Source: UMGS1649 sp045604405 (GTDB taxonomy: Bacteria; Bacillota; Clostridia; TANB77; CAG-465). From it: a DNA stretch of 64,000 bases. The notes beneath the pieces were generated by a model. That model saw nothing but the letters and a program-made list of their open reading frames with translations, was not told the origin of the DNA and did no database searches. A program made the position numbers and the translations under genes. The stretch spans positions 1 to 64,000 of the forward strand of contig JAZUNZ010000003.1 in NCBI GenBank assembly GCA_045604405.1, in the 5' to 3' direction. Positions 53,360 through 60,914 of this stretch are shown piece after piece; the stretch's first letter is position 1; each line of letters opens with the position of its first letter.

Positions 53360-54157
53360 TTATTCTTTTATAAGAGAAATATCTATTTCAGATTTTGAAA
53401 TTTTATTTACTAAAATATCTCCATAAAGTTTATCTTGTTTTATGCTAACATGTTTAAGTCTAGATAATTCAAGAACACTTAAAAATGCTGTAACTATATC
53501 TATATTAGTTGCATTCTTTTTATTAAATATATTACTAAATACAAAGCTTGTTTTTTTCTTAAACACTTCTATAATTTGTTTTACCTTACTTTTTACTGTA
53601 ACCTTTTCATACAACGCAATTTTTTTAATTTCTTCAGATTTAACGTTTATTTTATCAAATTTTCTTTTTAGCACTGCATTATACATTTCAAGAAGATTCT
53701 CTTTCGTTGTCATTGTGCTTATGTCTAATTCTCTTTTTATTTTTATATTTTCTGGAAGCTTTTCAAAAGTACCAAAATTGGAATTATACATATCTCTCAG
53801 TTCTTGTTGTTTTTCTTTATACATTTTATATTTGGCTATTTTTTCAATTAGTTCTTCCTCTGTAATCTCGCATTCCACCTCATCCTCTGGCTCTGCTATT
53901 GGTAGAAGCTTTTTAGATTTTATATAAAGTAGAGTTGTTGCCATTACAATAAACTCTGTTGCAATTTCCATGTCTAGCTCTTGCATCTCATTTATATATT
54001 CAATGTATTTATCTGTAAGCTCACTTAAAGAGATCTCAAAAATATCCATTTTGTTTTTGCTTATTAAAAAGCATAACAAATCTAGCGGCCCTTCAAAATT
54101 TGAAATGACCACATTATATTTTTTGCTATTTTCTGCGTAGTCTGTCACATTTTCCAT
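53360..54157 (-). CDS. scpA: Segregation and condensation protein A
   Basis: A 265-aa kleisin subunit that bridges Smc heads. NFEGPLDLLCFLISKNKMDIF at the start (in part) and the VMATTLLYIKSKKLLP region are diagnostic; the winged-helix C-terminus is present. Its ATG overlaps the recX stop. scpB is not adjacent, which is a departure from the usual scpAB pair. Confidence 0.92.
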   Translation of the reverse strand: MENVTDYAENSKKYNVVISNFEGPLDLLCFLISKNKMDIFEISLSELTDKYIEYINEMQELDMEIATEFIVMATTLLYIKSKKLLPIAEPEDEVECEITEEELIEKIAKYKMYKEKQQELRDMYNSNFGTFEKLPENIKIKRELDISTMTTKENLLEMYNAVLKRKFDKINVKSEEIKKIALYEKVTVKSKVKQIIEVFKKKTSFVFSNIFNKKNATNIDIVTAFLSVLELSRLKHVSIKQDKLYGDILVNKISKSEIDISLIKE

Positions 54158-54570
54158 TAGACTTTAAACCCTCTCCTATATAAATAGTTCTTTTGTTTCA
54201 TTTCGTCGTATGACTTTAATTTTCCACATTTAAGTTTTTCTACGACTCTTTCTTCATAGTCTGCTTCCTTCAAAACATCTATTTCTTGTTCGATTATACT
54301 AGCTTTTATGCCCTTTTGCAATAGTTTGTTGGATATTTCGTATATTGAATAGTTTTGCATTTTTTCGCACTGCTTTATATATGATTTAACATAACCTATA
54401 TCGTCTATATATCCCAAGTCCTTTAAGTACTCTATTTCCTCTTCAATAACTGAAGGGGCCACCTTTAACCCCTTCAGCTTAGTTCTTACTTCATATTCAG
54501 TTTTTTTAGAAATTCCTATATATCTTATTGCTTTGTCTCTAGCATATATATTTTCTTCACTATTATTCAA
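54157..54570 (-). CDS. recX: RecX regulatory protein
   Basis: A 137-aa RecX made of three-helix repeats (KAIRYIGISKKTEYEVRTKL in part, YLKDLGYIDD, and KGIKASIIEQEID). It inhibits RecA filament growth. Start is TTG 54570, because GAGGAG in the end of recA lies seven bases upstream; the frame to 54591 overlaps recA. Translationally coupled to recA. Confidence 0.85.
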   Translation of the reverse strand: MNNSEENIYARDKAIRYIGISKKTEYEVRTKLKGLKVAPSVIEEEIEYLKDLGYIDDIGYVKSYIKQCEKMQNYSIYEISNKLLQKGIKASIIEQEIDVLKEADYEERVVEKLKCGKLKSYDEMKQKNYLYRRGFKV

Positions 54571-54571
54571 A

Positions 54572-55636
54572 TTAGTTCTCCTCTTCAACAAGATCTATTG
54601 TATCATCATCATCAATTTCTTCTATTTCACCAAGACTCTTTTCAAATGCTAAGTTAAAGTTATCTCTTACTTTTTCTTCTATTTGCTTCATTGCTTCAAC
54701 ATTTGCTTCTAAATATGCTTTAGCAGCTTCTCTACCCTGACCTATTTTCTCTCCATTATATGAGAACCAAGCTCCGCTTTTATTTACTATATCTAAATTT
54801 ACTGCTAAATCTAGTATACAACCAGACGTAGATATACCTTTTCCATACACTATATCAAATTCAGCTTCTCTAAATGGAGGTGCAACTTTGTTTTTAACAA
54901 CTTTAACTTTAGTTCTAGATCCCATAACTTCTCCGTTTATTTTTATTGCTTCTTGTTTTCTAACTTCTAATCTTACTGAAGAATAGAATTTAAGTGCACG
55001 TCCTCCTGGTGTTGTTTCAGGATTTCCAAACATTATGCCTACCTTTTCACGTAATTGGTTAATAAATACCGCAACAGTTTTAGACTTAGCAAGAACACCT
55101 GTAAGTTTTCTTAATGCTTGAGACATAAGTCTAGCTTGAAGACCTACATGCGAGTCTCCCATTTCACCGTCTATTTCAGCCTTTGGAACAAGTGCTGCAA
55201 CGGAGTCAATTACTATAATATCTATTGCTCCACTTCTTACTAATTGTTCTGTAATTTCTAATGCTTGTTCTCCAGTATCCGGTTGTGATACAATTAAATT
55301 GTCCACGTCAACTCCAAGATGTTTAGCATAAACAGGATCTAGCGCATGCTCTGCATCTATGAAAGCAGCAATGCCGCCCATTTTTTGAGCTTCAGCTATC
55401 ATATGAAGTGCTACTGTAGTTTTACCTGAAGATTCTGGTCCATATACTTCAATTATTCTACCACGTGGCACACCGCCAATTCCTAACGCTATATCTAAAC
55501 TTAGAGCACCTGTAGGTATAGCGTCAACATTAACACTTCCTACTTCACCTAATTTCATTACTGATCCTTTTCCAAAATTTTTCTCAATTTGTGACAAAGC
55601 TATATCCAATGCTTTTTTTCTTTCTTCTGATATCAT
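54572..55636 (-). CDS. recA: Recombinase RecA
   Basis: A 354-aa recombinase. Walker A is GPESSGKTT near residue 66, Walker B VIDSVAALVP near 140, MSQALRKL and the loop FINQLREKVGIMFGNPETTPGG (in part) follow; the acidic C-terminus is normal. The GGAGGTAATAT site precedes ATG. A consensus promoter and SOS-box-like sequences lie upstream, so induction by DNA damage is expected. Confidence 0.97.
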   Translation of the reverse strand: MISEERKKALDIALSQIEKNFGKGSVMKLGEVGSVNVDAIPTGALSLDIALGIGGVPRGRIIEVYGPESSGKTTVALHMIAEAQKMGGIAAFIDAEHALDPVYAKHLGVDVDNLIVSQPDTGEQALEITEQLVRSGAIDIIVIDSVAALVPKAEIDGEMGDSHVGLQARLMSQALRKLTGVLAKSKTVAVFINQLREKVGIMFGNPETTPGGRALKFYSSVRLEVRKQEAIKINGEVMGSRTKVKVVKNKVAPPFREAEFDIVYGKGISTSGCILDLAVNLDIVNKSGAWFSYNGEKIGQGREAAKAYLEANVEAMKQIEEKVRDNFNLAFEKSLGEIEEIDDDDTIDLVEEEN

Positions 55637-55657
55637 ATATATTACCTCCTATAACCA

Positions 55658-55704
55658 GAACGTTTGTTTGAATGTATTATACAATACGTACATTTGTTTG
55701 TCAA
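55658..55704 (-). promoter_or_regulatory. recA promoter with LexA-box-like sequences
   Basis: Minus strand TTGACA (55699-55704), 17 bp, TATAAT (55676-55681). On the plus strand GAACGTTTGTTT (55658-55669) and CGTACATTTGTTTG (55687-55700) resemble the GAAC-N4-GTTY SOS box of Gram-positives, one after the -10 and one over the spacer. Confidence 0.7.
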
Positions 55705-55853
55705 CAATAATTTTATATTTTTTTAATATTTTTTCACGACACCATTATATCACCATAAAAGCCATTTAACAAATGGTTTTTGAAAATATCTATACTCAGT
55801 AAACTTCGCCTTTACAGCCTCTAGCAAACTATTCATTTACAAATAACGACAAA

Positions 55854-55883
55854 AAATAACGCATTCAAAAGAACACGTTATTT
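55854..55883 (-). terminator. Terminator of veg
   Basis: AAATAACG/CGTTATTT stem (55854-55861 with 55876-55883), T-rich on the minus strand. A separate CCATTT-AAATGG hairpin with TTTTT occurs upstream near 55763. The rest of 55705-55853 shows no gene. Confidence 0.7.
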
Positions 55884-55887
55884 CTAT

Positions 55888-56178
55888 TTACAGCTGAACA
55901 AACTTTTTGCTAGTGTCAAATTCATAGTTTAATAAAGGTTCTCCATTATCAACTTTTGTAATTTCTAGCGAATTCATTAAAACATCTGCATAACTATATG
56001 ACAATTTTCTAGTACTGTCAGCTTCCCTTACTACAAACAAATTTGAATACGCACTATCTATTGTTCCTCTTTTGTTTACTTTTTTATTCCTACCGACGTT
56101 AGACTTGATGTCTATTTCCTGTCCAATGTAACTTTCAACATCTTGTCTTATCTTTTGCATAGACTCTTTAGAAATCAC
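55888..56178 (-). CDS. veg: Veg family protein
   Basis: A 96-aa Veg protein: IGQEIDIKSNVGRNKKVNKRG (in part), NLFVVRE and the invariant SYSYADVL. Veg stimulates biofilm matrix genes in Bacillus and is highly expressed. I choose GTG 56178, spaced eight bases from AGAGG; the GTG and ATG a few codons earlier overlap that site. Driven by a perfect consensus promoter. Confidence 0.88.
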   Translation of the reverse strand: MISKESMQKIRQDVESYIGQEIDIKSNVGRNKKVNKRGTIDSAYSNLFVVREADSTRKLSYSYADVLMNSLEITKVDNGEPLLNYEFDTSKKFVQL

Positions 56179-56201
56179 TGTCATCACCTCTTAATGCCTG
56201 A

Positions 56202-56230
56202 ATTATAGCACGCTGCGCGTATTTTGTCAA
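56202..56230 (-). promoter_or_regulatory. Consensus promoter of veg
   Basis: Minus strand TTGACA (56225-56230), 17 bp GC-rich spacer, TATAAT (56202-56207). Confidence 0.88.
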
Positions 56231-56302
56231 AGTAGCGCGAAGCCTGTAACAGTTTAATATTTCAATATTATGTTTATGCCGTATTTGGTTTTTGCTTAAA
56301 AG

Positions 56303-56330
56303 TGAGCAACACCTCGCTTGATGTTGCTCA
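56303..56330 (-). terminator. Terminator of ctpA
   Basis: TGAGCAACA/TGTTGCTCA stem (56303-56311 with 56322-56330) past the ctpA stop. Confidence 0.75.
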
Positions 56331-56349
56331 TTTATTACAATTTGATTAA

Positions 56350-57552
56350 TTATTTCATTTCGTTTAGAGTTTTTATTGCTTGCTCTAATTGCGCGTCTGT
56401 TTTTGGATTAGCAGAATAATCTATCGACTGTCCTTGGTTTAAAGTTTTTTCTACATCCGGAGCAATTCCTTGACCATGAATTTCAACGCCTGATGCCGTA
56501 TAGTATTTAGCTACAGTAATAGCTACTCCACCACCGTTTTCTAAAGCTATGTAACTTTGCATTATTCCTTTTCCAAATGTAGTTGTTCCTACCAACTTAC
56601 CAGCGCCTAAATCTTTTATAGATCCAGCTAATATTTCAGAAGCACTAGCACTATTTTCATTTATCAATACTACTAATGGAACTTTAGATTTATTTGCATC
56701 CGATGTGTAGATTCTTGTTGTTCCATCTCCATACTCTTGCTTAATAATTGTTCCGCTTCCGCATAACAAGTCAGCTATTCGTACTGTTTCATCAACAAAT
56801 CCACCAGGATTATCTCTTAAATCTATTATTATGCCTTTAACCTTTTCTTTATTTATCATGTTATAATATTCTTCTTTAAAGTTTTCGTAAACTCCTTGCT
56901 CAAATGAGAATATTTTTATATATCCTACATTATTGCCTATTAAAGAAGATGATATATCACTGCTTACTATCTTTGCTCTTATTACATTAAATTCTAATTC
57001 TTTACCTTCCCTTTCAAGTATTAATTTTACCACAGTTCCTTCTGGACCTTTTATTGCATTAGAAGCTTCATAATAGTTATCTGCATTTACTACTATACTG
57101 TCTACTTTTTTAATTATATCTCCCGCTTTTATTCCTGCCTTTTTAGCCGGTGTATCTGGCATCACTCCTACTATTATTGCTTCTCCACTATCTCTTGTCA
57201 AGGATATATGGATGCCTATTCCATAATATTCTTCATTACCCGAATTTACCGCCTCATCGAATTCTTCTGGTGTTAAATATCTTGTATACGGATCGTCTAT
57301 ATTTTCAAATATACCATTTATTGCGCCATCAATTAAGCTTTCTACATCAAGCTCTCCCATATATTTGCTCTGAAGCAACGTTAATACTTCAGATATTTTA
57401 TCTGTTCCTTTTGACACAGCAATTTTATCACTTGGATTATATATATCTACATCTTGTCCTGATATAACTATAAATGATATTATAGCTATAGCTGAAATTA
57501 TTATTATTAGCGAGGCTGTTATAACCTCAGACCACATCTTCTTGTAATTCAT
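56350..57552 (-). CDS. ctpA: S41-family C-terminal processing protease
   Basis: A 400-aa exported serine protease. N-terminal membrane anchor (about 9-31), PDZ domain (GIHISLTRDSGEAIIVGVM in part) and S41 core with the nucleophile in NENSASASEIL and the Lys of TTFGKGIMQ. Acts on extracytoplasmic or sporulation substrates. ATG 57552 follows GGAGAGTGG; the frame to 57603 lacks a site. Confidence 0.92.
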   Translation of the reverse strand: MNYKKMWSEVITASLIIIISAIAIISFIVISGQDVDIYNPSDKIAVSKGTDKISEVLTLLQSKYMGELDVESLIDGAINGIFENIDDPYTRYLTPEEFDEAVNSGNEEYYGIGIHISLTRDSGEAIIVGVMPDTPAKKAGIKAGDIIKKVDSIVVNADNYYEASNAIKGPEGTVVKLILEREGKELEFNVIRAKIVSSDISSSLIGNNVGYIKIFSFEQGVYENFKEEYYNMINKEKVKGIIIDLRDNPGGFVDETVRIADLLCGSGTIIKQEYGDGTTRIYTSDANKSKVPLVVLINENSASASEILAGSIKDLGAGKLVGTTTFGKGIMQSYIALENGGGVAITVAKYYTASGVEIHGQGIAPDVEKTLNQGQSIDYSANPKTDAQLEQAIKTLNEMK

Positions 57553-57674
57553 ATTACCCACTCTCCATTTAATAATATTACTACAGTTGCCGGTTTTAGT
57601 CAATTCATTTGATATTTTTTTGTTTTATTTTACATATTTTATCCATTGTTATTTTAAAAGATGTACTCAAGCTA

Positions 57675-57703
57675 TTGACTTGTACAAGCTTATGTAGTAT
57701 AAT
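57675..57703 (+). promoter_or_regulatory. Promoter of rpsU
   Basis: TTGACT (57675-57680), 17 bp, TATAAT (57698-57703). Confidence 0.8.
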
Positions 57704-57762
57704 TTTACAAGTAATTTAGAAATACGAATAATTGTATTTCCCACTGAGGGGAGGGAATATAA

Positions 57763-57936
57763 ATGCCAGGAATAAAAGTAAAAGAAAACGAGACTTTAGA
57801 TAACGCTCTTCAACGTTTTAAAAGACAATGTGCTAAGTCTGGTGTTCTTGCTGAAATAAAGAAAAGAGAACATTATGAAAAGCCAAGCGTAAAGAGAAAA
57901 AAGAAATCTGAAGCTGCAAGGAAAAGAAAACATTAA
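57763..57936 (+). CDS. rpsU: 30S ribosomal protein S21
   Basis: A 57-aa S21: IKVKENETLDNALQRFKRQC is the family core, followed by the usual basic tail ending RKRKH. GGGAGGG lies eight bases before ATG. Transcribed alone, opposite to all neighbours, with its own promoter and terminator. Confidence 0.95.
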   Translation: MPGIKVKENETLDNALQRFKRQCAKSGVLAEIKKREHYEKPSVKRKKKSEAARKRKH

Positions 57937-57960
57937 AATAAGCCCATATGGGCTTATTTT
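57935..57960. terminator. Palindromic terminator of rpsU
   Basis: A perfect 26-bp palindrome (AAAATAAGCCC... ...GGGCTTATTTT) ending in T; shared with the converging rluB gene. Confidence 0.88.
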
Positions 57961-58653
57961 TTATTCATATATTTTCCTTATCTCATTGCTATTTAACGTC
58001 TTGTATTCTCCCGTTTTTAGCCCGTCCAACGTTAAATTGCCTATAGCAATTCTTCTTAAAGATATCACTTTATTTCCTACCGCCTCACACATTTTTCTTA
58101 TTTGCCTATTCTTTCCTTCTTGTATTATAATAATAAGTTTTTTGTTGTTTATTTTCTCAACTATAGCCTGCCTTGTTATATAGCCTCCTATATCTATTCC
58201 ACTTCTTAACTTGTCTATTTCATCATTAGAAATATCTTTTTTTAACTCAACCTCATACTTTTTAGATATATGCTTCGTTGGATGAATTATCTTGTTTGCA
58301 AATTCCCCATCATTAGTAAGCAATATAAGCCCTTCAGAATCCATATCCAATCTTCCTACAGGAAATACTCTTTCGCTTACCTTAATTAAATCTAATACTG
58401 ACGGTCTATTAAATTGTTCTTTTGAAGTAGTAACATATCCCCTTGGCTTATTTAACATTATATATACTTTATTAATTTCTAGAAAAATTCTTTGCTCATC
58501 TACCTCTACTATATCATTTTCTGTTATTTTCATTCCTAGCTCTGTAACAGCTTGTCCATTAACTTTTACTCTGCCTTGTAAAATAATCTCATCCGCTGTT
58601 CTTCTAGAACATACTCCTGCACTTGCTATAAATTTATTTATTCTTAACTCCAA
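57961..58653 (-). CDS. rluB: RluB/RsuA-family pseudouridine synthase
   Basis: A 230-aa rRNA pseudouridine synthase: N-terminal S4 domain (INKFIASAGVCSRR), then MLNKPRGYVTT, the catalytic-Asp motif FPVGRLDMDSEGL and QEGKNRQIRKM. Length and order match RluB/RsuA. GGTGG site before ATG. In transcription order it follows rluD, with which it may be co-transcribed, although a hairpin lies between. Confidence 0.92.
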   Translation of the reverse strand: MELRINKFIASAGVCSRRTADEIILQGRVKVNGQAVTELGMKITENDIVEVDEQRIFLEINKVYIMLNKPRGYVTTSKEQFNRPSVLDLIKVSERVFPVGRLDMDSEGLILLTNDGEFANKIIHPTKHISKKYEVELKKDISNDEIDKLRSGIDIGGYITRQAIVEKINNKKLIIIIQEGKNRQIRKMCEAVGNKVISLRRIAIGNLTLDGLKTGEYKTLNSNEIRKIYE

Positions 58654-58718
58654 AAACTCACCACCTTTTTAATTTTGCATATACTATATTATCATAGGCC
58701 TATGTTTTATATAGATTC

Positions 58719-58741
58719 GAGCAGACGGTTTTCGTTTGCTC
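58719..58741 (-). terminator. Terminator after rluD
   Basis: GAGCA-ACG/CGT-TGCTC stem with one mismatch (58719-58727 with 58733-58741), just past the rluD stop. Confidence 0.6.
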
Positions 58742-58744
58742 TTG

Positions 58745-59665
58745 TTATTGTTCTTTTTTTCTCAAAGTCTCTAGGATCTCTTCAAATTGTTTTGGCGCCT
58801 GTTGATTAAATTCTAGGTACTCTTTTGTTGTTGGATGATTAAATCCTAATGTCATGGCATGTAACATTTGTCCACTTATTCCAAATTCATTTTTTCCCTT
58901 GCTATATAGTTCATCACCTAAAAGCGGATGACCAATGTAAGACATGTGCACTCTTATTTGATGTGTTCTTCCGGTTTCTAGTGTAGCTTCTATTAGTGTA
59001 TAACCAGACTTTTTAAATCTTTCTATTACTTTTATATATGTTACAGCATTCCTAGAATTCTTTTCCGTAACAGCCATCTTTATTCTATCATTTTGCGCTC
59101 TACCTATAGGAAGATCTATTTTTACATTATCCTTGTCCAATACTCCCTTAGCTATTGCTATATATTTTCTTGTTATATTATGCACCTTAAAATCGTCTGC
59201 AAGTGTTTTGTGTGCCTTGTCATTTTTTGCCACTACAAGTATTCCACTAGTATCCTTATCTATTCTATGCACAATCCCCGGCCTAACCATTCCATTTATT
59301 GCAGAGAGTTTGTCCTTATGGCTATACATTAAAGAGTTAACTAATGTCCCTTCATAATTTCCATTACCAGGATGGACTACCATTCCTTTTGGTTTGTTTA
59401 TAACTATAACATCATTATCTTCATAAATAATATCTAGCTTAATATCTTCAGGTAATATTTCTAGTTCTTTGATCTCTGCTTCTTCAATTGTTATTTTATC
59501 CCCCAGTTTAACTTTATATGAAGATTTTACATAATTATCATTTACGGTTATTTTTCCTTCATCTAATAATTTTTGCACATATGAACGAGTATATTCAGTA
59601 TTAATTAAGCTTAAAATTTTATCTATTCTTTCACCAACATATTGGGTCTCTATTGTGTATTCCAA
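58745..59665 (-). CDS. rluD: RluD/RluA-family pseudouridine synthase
   Basis: A 306-aa pseudouridine synthase: S4 domain at the start, IVHRIDKDTSGILVVAKND with the catalytic Asp near 140, and LETGRTHQIRVHM. Modifies 23S rRNA helix 69 in model organisms. Start TTG 59665 with GGAGG five bases upstream; the first TTG of the frame overlaps that site. Confidence 0.92.
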   Translation of the reverse strand: MEYTIETQYVGERIDKILSLINTEYTRSYVQKLLDEGKITVNDNYVKSSYKVKLGDKITIEEAEIKELEILPEDIKLDIIYEDNDVIVINKPKGMVVHPGNGNYEGTLVNSLMYSHKDKLSAINGMVRPGIVHRIDKDTSGILVVAKNDKAHKTLADDFKVHNITRKYIAIAKGVLDKDNVKIDLPIGRAQNDRIKMAVTEKNSRNAVTYIKVIERFKKSGYTLIEATLETGRTHQIRVHMSYIGHPLLGDELYSKGKNEFGISGQMLHAMTLGFNHPTTKEYLEFNQQAPKQFEEILETLRKKEQ

Positions 59666-59737
59666 AACTACCTCCAAAAAAAGTTCATATTATAGTATAT
59701 ATAATACCATTATATGAGCTTTTTTGCAATAAAGGAG

Positions 59738-60019
59738 CTATACTTGTCTGTCTTTTACTATGTCTTCTAAAGTTATTGGAGTCACTTTTCCGTCATTTAG
59801 CGATTTTATAAACGACCTTACATCATTTTCATTTATACCTACATTGTTTACACATACACTAGACAAGAGTTTTCCACTGTGACTAATTTTATCTATCTTT
59901 ACACCAAAACTACTTACTGTATCATTGTCATCTATAAATTTTTTTGTTGTTTTTGTCATGTAATATTTGCATCTAAAATTCTTTATAAATCTATCATATA
60001 AACATTCTATTTGTTCCAT
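59738..60019 (-). CDS. Small protein downstream of spoIIAB (possibly DUF6514-like)
   Basis: A 93-aa soluble protein. The pattern FGVKIDKISHSGK, then ENDVRSFIKSLNDGKVTPITLEDIV resembles DUF6514 proteins of Clostridia, with modest certainty. It occupies the place where sigF is expected in the spoIIA operon. GGGG site before ATG, ten bases from spoIIAB. Confidence 0.6.
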   Translation of the reverse strand: MEQIECLYDRFIKNFRCKYYMTKTTKKFIDDNDTVSSFGVKIDKISHSGKLLSSVCVNNVGINENDVRSFIKSLNDGKVTPITLEDIVKDRQV

Positions 60020-60029
60020 TTAATCCCCC

Positions 60030-60473
60030 TTATGACTTTATAGTTTTAAGTTTTTTTGTCATTATAACAGACGTTCCTTCATTAGATTTAGAGTCAATCA
60101 CAACCTCATCCATAAACGTTTCCATTATTGTAAACCCCATACCAGCGTGTTCTAGTTCGGGTTTTGTTGTATATGTTGGAGTTGTTGCAAGAGCTATATC
60201 TTCTATGCCAATTCCTTGGTCTATGATCTGTACCCAAAAATATGTCATGTCGTCAAGTTTTCCTAGTTTTATTATAACCTCTACTTCACCAGAATTTTCT
60301 AAATTATATCCATGTTCTATACTATTTGTTACAGCCTCTGAGACCGCCGTTTTTATATCTGATAATTCATCTAGAGTAATATTAGTTCTGCTTAAAAAAG
60401 ATGCCACCATAACCCTTACCAAACTAACATTCTCCAGTTTAGAATCTATTTTTATGCTTGCTTTATTTAACAT
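60030..60473 (-). CDS. spoIIAB: Anti-sigma F factor SpoIIAB-like kinase
   Basis: A 147-aa GHKL serine kinase/anti-sigma factor. N box SEAVTNSIEHGY near 47, G1 box DQGIGI near 90, G2 box HAGMGFTIM near 112. It should bind SigF and phosphorylate SpoIIAA. One base after spoIIAA. sigF is absent immediately downstream. Confidence 0.85.
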   Translation of the reverse strand: MLNKASIKIDSKLENVSLVRVMVASFLSRTNITLDELSDIKTAVSEAVTNSIEHGYNLENSGEVEVIIKLGKLDDMTYFWVQIIDQGIGIEDIALATTPTYTTKPELEHAGMGFTIMETFMDEVVIDSKSNEGTSVIMTKKLKTIKS

Positions 60474-60474
60474 T

Positions 60475-60780
60475 CTACATCACCTTTATTCCATTTCCCG
60501 TTTTATACATCGCCAAAAGCTTCTTTATACTGTTATCTGGATTAGTTACAATTAAATTGCATCCTAACATTTGAGCTAAATTGTATCTTCCCATTATAAA
60601 GCCCAAACCAGAGCTATCCATAAACTTTACATTTGCCATGTTTATTTCACAAATATTTGGACTATACCTCATTATATAACCATCAACTATAGTTCTAAGC
60701 GATCTACAGCTATTCATATCTATATCTTCATCTAACTCTATTTTTAACTTTTTTAATTTTTCCTCATATGTATATTTCAT
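60475..60780 (-). CDS. spoIIAA: Anti-sigma factor antagonist SpoIIAA-like
   Basis: A 101-aa STAS-domain protein; the phosphorylated Ser lies in VKFMDSSGLGFIMGRY near 56. It reverses SpoIIAB inhibition in the forespore. ATG 60780 follows GAGGTG; the frame extends to 60873 but without a site. Confidence 0.85.
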   Translation of the reverse strand: MKYTYEEKLKKLKIELDEDIDMNSCRSLRTIVDGYIMRYSPNICEINMANVKFMDSSGLGFIMGRYNLAQMLGCNLIVTNPDNSIKKLLAMYKTGNGIKVM

Positions 60781-60880
60781 TTTAAACACCTCAATAAAAG
60801 TATAACAAATGTATATTGTGTATCTTGTCGAAATATACATGACATGTATGAAAAAAAGAGCGAAAAAAGGCAAAAGAAAT

Positions 60881-60905
60881 CCCTCCGATCTAATAAATCG
60901 GAGGG
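60881..60905 (-). terminator. Terminator of the hexapeptide-repeat membrane protein gene
   Basis: Perfect 9-bp GC-rich stem CCCTCCGAT/ATCGGAGGG (60881-60889 with 60897-60905), then ATTTCTTTT on the minus strand. Confidence 0.88.
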
Positions 60906-60914
60906 TACCAATTG

